A DNA stretch of 22,081 nt from Schoenoplectus triqueter (Eukaryota > Streptophyta > Magnoliopsida > Poales > Cyperaceae), in assembly GCA_964058805.1 (NCBI GenBank), contig CAXKVV010000768.1:17501-39581 (forward strand). The letters run 5' to 3'. The translations under genes and the position numbers were made by a program. Under the pieces are notes generated by a model that worked only from the letters and a program-made list of their open reading frames with translations, ran no database searches and was not told the origin of the DNA. Numbering within the stretch: position 1 is the first letter of the stretch; every line of letters starts with the position of its first letter. This document shows, in pieces, positions 20,818 to 22,081 of this stretch.

Positions 20818-21246
20818 ATATATATAGAGAGAAAATGAGACTATGATACTTTGTAAAGTACAAGAGCGTTATGTATTTTACACTTTATTATTAAAATTAT
20901 GTCAAAAATGATTGATCCGAACCGTTAAGTCTAATCTTCATATCAAAATATATTAGTAAATTAAATTATATATTTTTTAGAATTTACTTTCTATTTTTTT
21001 GGATAGGAGAAAACCGTCATTTTGGATGAATTATAATTTTCAGAACAAATCATTTTCTCCTAACCTAAAAAACATAGCATTTTTTTTAAAAAAAAATAAA
21101 AATATATAATTTACTAATAGATTTTGATATAAATATTAGATTGAATGGTTCAAATTGATCATTTCTGATTTGAAATTAAAAATAAAATGCAAAACACGTA
21201 ACACCTCTGTACTTTGCAAAACACTATAATCACTCTATATATATAT
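20818..21246. mobile_element. Second type of fold-back element (TA-flanked)
   Basis: The left arm reads TATATATAGAGAGAAAATGA and the opposite strand of the right arm reads TATATATATAGAGTGATTAT. Both then run through a TTTG(T/C)AAAGTAC block, a GA(T/A)CCGAAC/GAACCATT-like block, and ATATCAAAATMTATTAGTAA, and both reach a (G)GAGAAAA block near the centre (about 21006 and 21055). Arms of about 190 bp surround a short spacer of roughly 50 bp. It has no coding capacity. It is not related to the TTGACA family. TA ends suggest a TA target, but the outer TA repeats hide the exact boundary. Confidence 0.75.
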
Positions 21247-21651
21247 TATTGGACTTATATATGGTGTTCGTCGTATATAATAGTCAGCTTCCTAGTCGTC
21301 GAATTTCTTATCATTTTTTTAATATTTGATTTTAAATTTAAATTACAGAAAAGGAAAAAGAAATGATACAAAGAATACCAAAATATTTATCAACGGTTCC
21401 TTCGTCGCATAATGTTGCTACATAAATGAATAAAAAATATTTATTTTTGGGCATTTCGTTTGCTCATCTGACAAGATATTCCTTGCCATCGGTTTCAAAA
21501 ATCATTCCATTACCCTGCTTCAAAATGGTAATTAGTGGGTACCATGGTACTAAGATTCTCAAATCAAACTCCATATTACCCTATTTATCCTATTTATGCG
21601 TGTTACTTGTCTAAAGTTTCCTCGTGTGAGTTGTCACTCACGGAGACGTCC
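21247..21651. other. Intergenic, nothing recognised
   Basis: About 400 bp between two small elements. A 62-codon open frame at 21426-21614 has no recognisable similarity and no supporting context. Confidence 0.6.
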
Positions 21652-21654
21652 TTA

Positions 21655-21929
21655 GAGCATCCGCATCCCATTGTCAAATTGATTGTCAAATCTCATTTGA
21701 CAATTGTCATTTGAATTTCAGGGATGCATAGACTAGGCAAAATTAGATAATTGTCTAAATTTGACAATTCATTTGACAAGCCACGTCGGCGAAGAAACAA
21801 AAAAATAATTACGAAAGTGCCATTTTGACAATTTCATTCTATTCAGGGATGTCACTCTTAAAATAAATTATCAATTGATGACATGGCATAAAAAAATAAT
21901 TTTGACAGTCGACACCAGTGCGGATGCTC
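21655..21929. mobile_element. MITE with GAGCATCCGCA ends and TTA target duplication (PIF/Harbinger-like)
   Basis: The left end is GAGCATCCGCA (21655-21665) and the right end is its exact complement, TGCGGATGCTC (21919-21929). TTA directly flanks both sides (21652-21654 and 21930-21932). A 3-bp TTA duplication is typical of the PIF/Harbinger (Tourist) group. The 275-bp body has no open frame. It contains eight TGACA/TGTCA-bearing motifs, mostly TTGACAA or its complement, and a repeated CAGGGATG. Confidence 0.85.
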
Positions 21930-21965
21930 TTAGCGTGTCAATTGCCAATTCTTTGATACCATTAG

Positions 21966-22081
21966 GGGTGTAAATTATTGATCCAACTCGATCTAAATTT
22001 AATTCGATTTGACATAATCTGAAGATAAATGAGTCGGATATGAATTTATTTTTTTTGATCTAAATCGGGTCGGACGGGTTC
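21966..22081. repeat. Partial dispersed repeat running off the window end
   Basis: Starting at GGGGTGTAAATTATTGATCC (21966) and ending GGGTCGGACGGGTTC, this resembles widely dispersed plant repeats that begin GGGGTGTAAA and continue in CGGGTCGG-type repeats. The other end lies beyond position 22081, so neither class nor length can be given. Confidence 0.4.

Overview
The window is nuclear DNA of a flowering plant, most likely a eudicot. It is AT-rich, its genes are split by GT-AG introns, and it holds two gene families in their plant-specific form: a class XI myosin and a SYT1/SYT2-type synaptotagmin. It also carries a Ty1/copia LTR retrotransposon, a non-LTR (LINE) fragment and several small fold-back or MITE-like elements. 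No prokaryotic organisation, CRISPR array or RNA gene was seen. The species cannot be named from the sequence alone.

Layout. Positions 1-785 are upstream intron or flank of the myosin gene and contain a decayed fold-back element whose left end lies in a perfect 146-bp tandem duplication. Positions 786-9637 (+) hold the last 11 exons of a myosin XI gene (cargo-binding globular tail with DIL domain, 397 codons). Its 5' part (motor, IQ motifs, coiled coil) lies outside the window. The fourth intron visible here carries a 4617-bp copia element in antisense orientation (2994-7610), dead but with recognisable LTRs, primer-binding site, polypurine tract and gag-pol remnants. Without it the intron would be only 94 bp. 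Positions 9638-11775 are the tail-to-tail spacer between the two genes and hold a degenerate LINE ORF2 fragment. Positions 11776-16362 (-) hold a complete 12-exon synaptotagmin gene encoding 540 residues, closest by recall to Arabidopsis SYT2. One of its introns carries a second fold-back element. Positions 16363-22081 are gene-poor and AT-rich, with a third copy of the same fold-back family (about 17407-17774), an unrelated fold-back element (about 20818-21246), a 275-bp MITE flanked by TTA (21655-21929) and the edge of a further repeat.

The two genes do not form an operon-like unit. Both act at the membrane-cytoskeleton interface: myosin XI moves organelles and vesicles on actin, and SYT1/2-type proteins tether ER to plasma membrane. 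Their adjacency is probably coincidental. All 11 myosin exons and all 12 synaptotagmin exons join in frame with GT-AG borders, so both genes look functional despite the repeats.

The most interesting material is in the repeats. A fold-back family present three times has TTGACA-type motifs repeated at its ends, a different MITE family is rich in the same motif, and a copia element sits only 9 bp downstream of a 5' splice site. I found no convincing new gene system.
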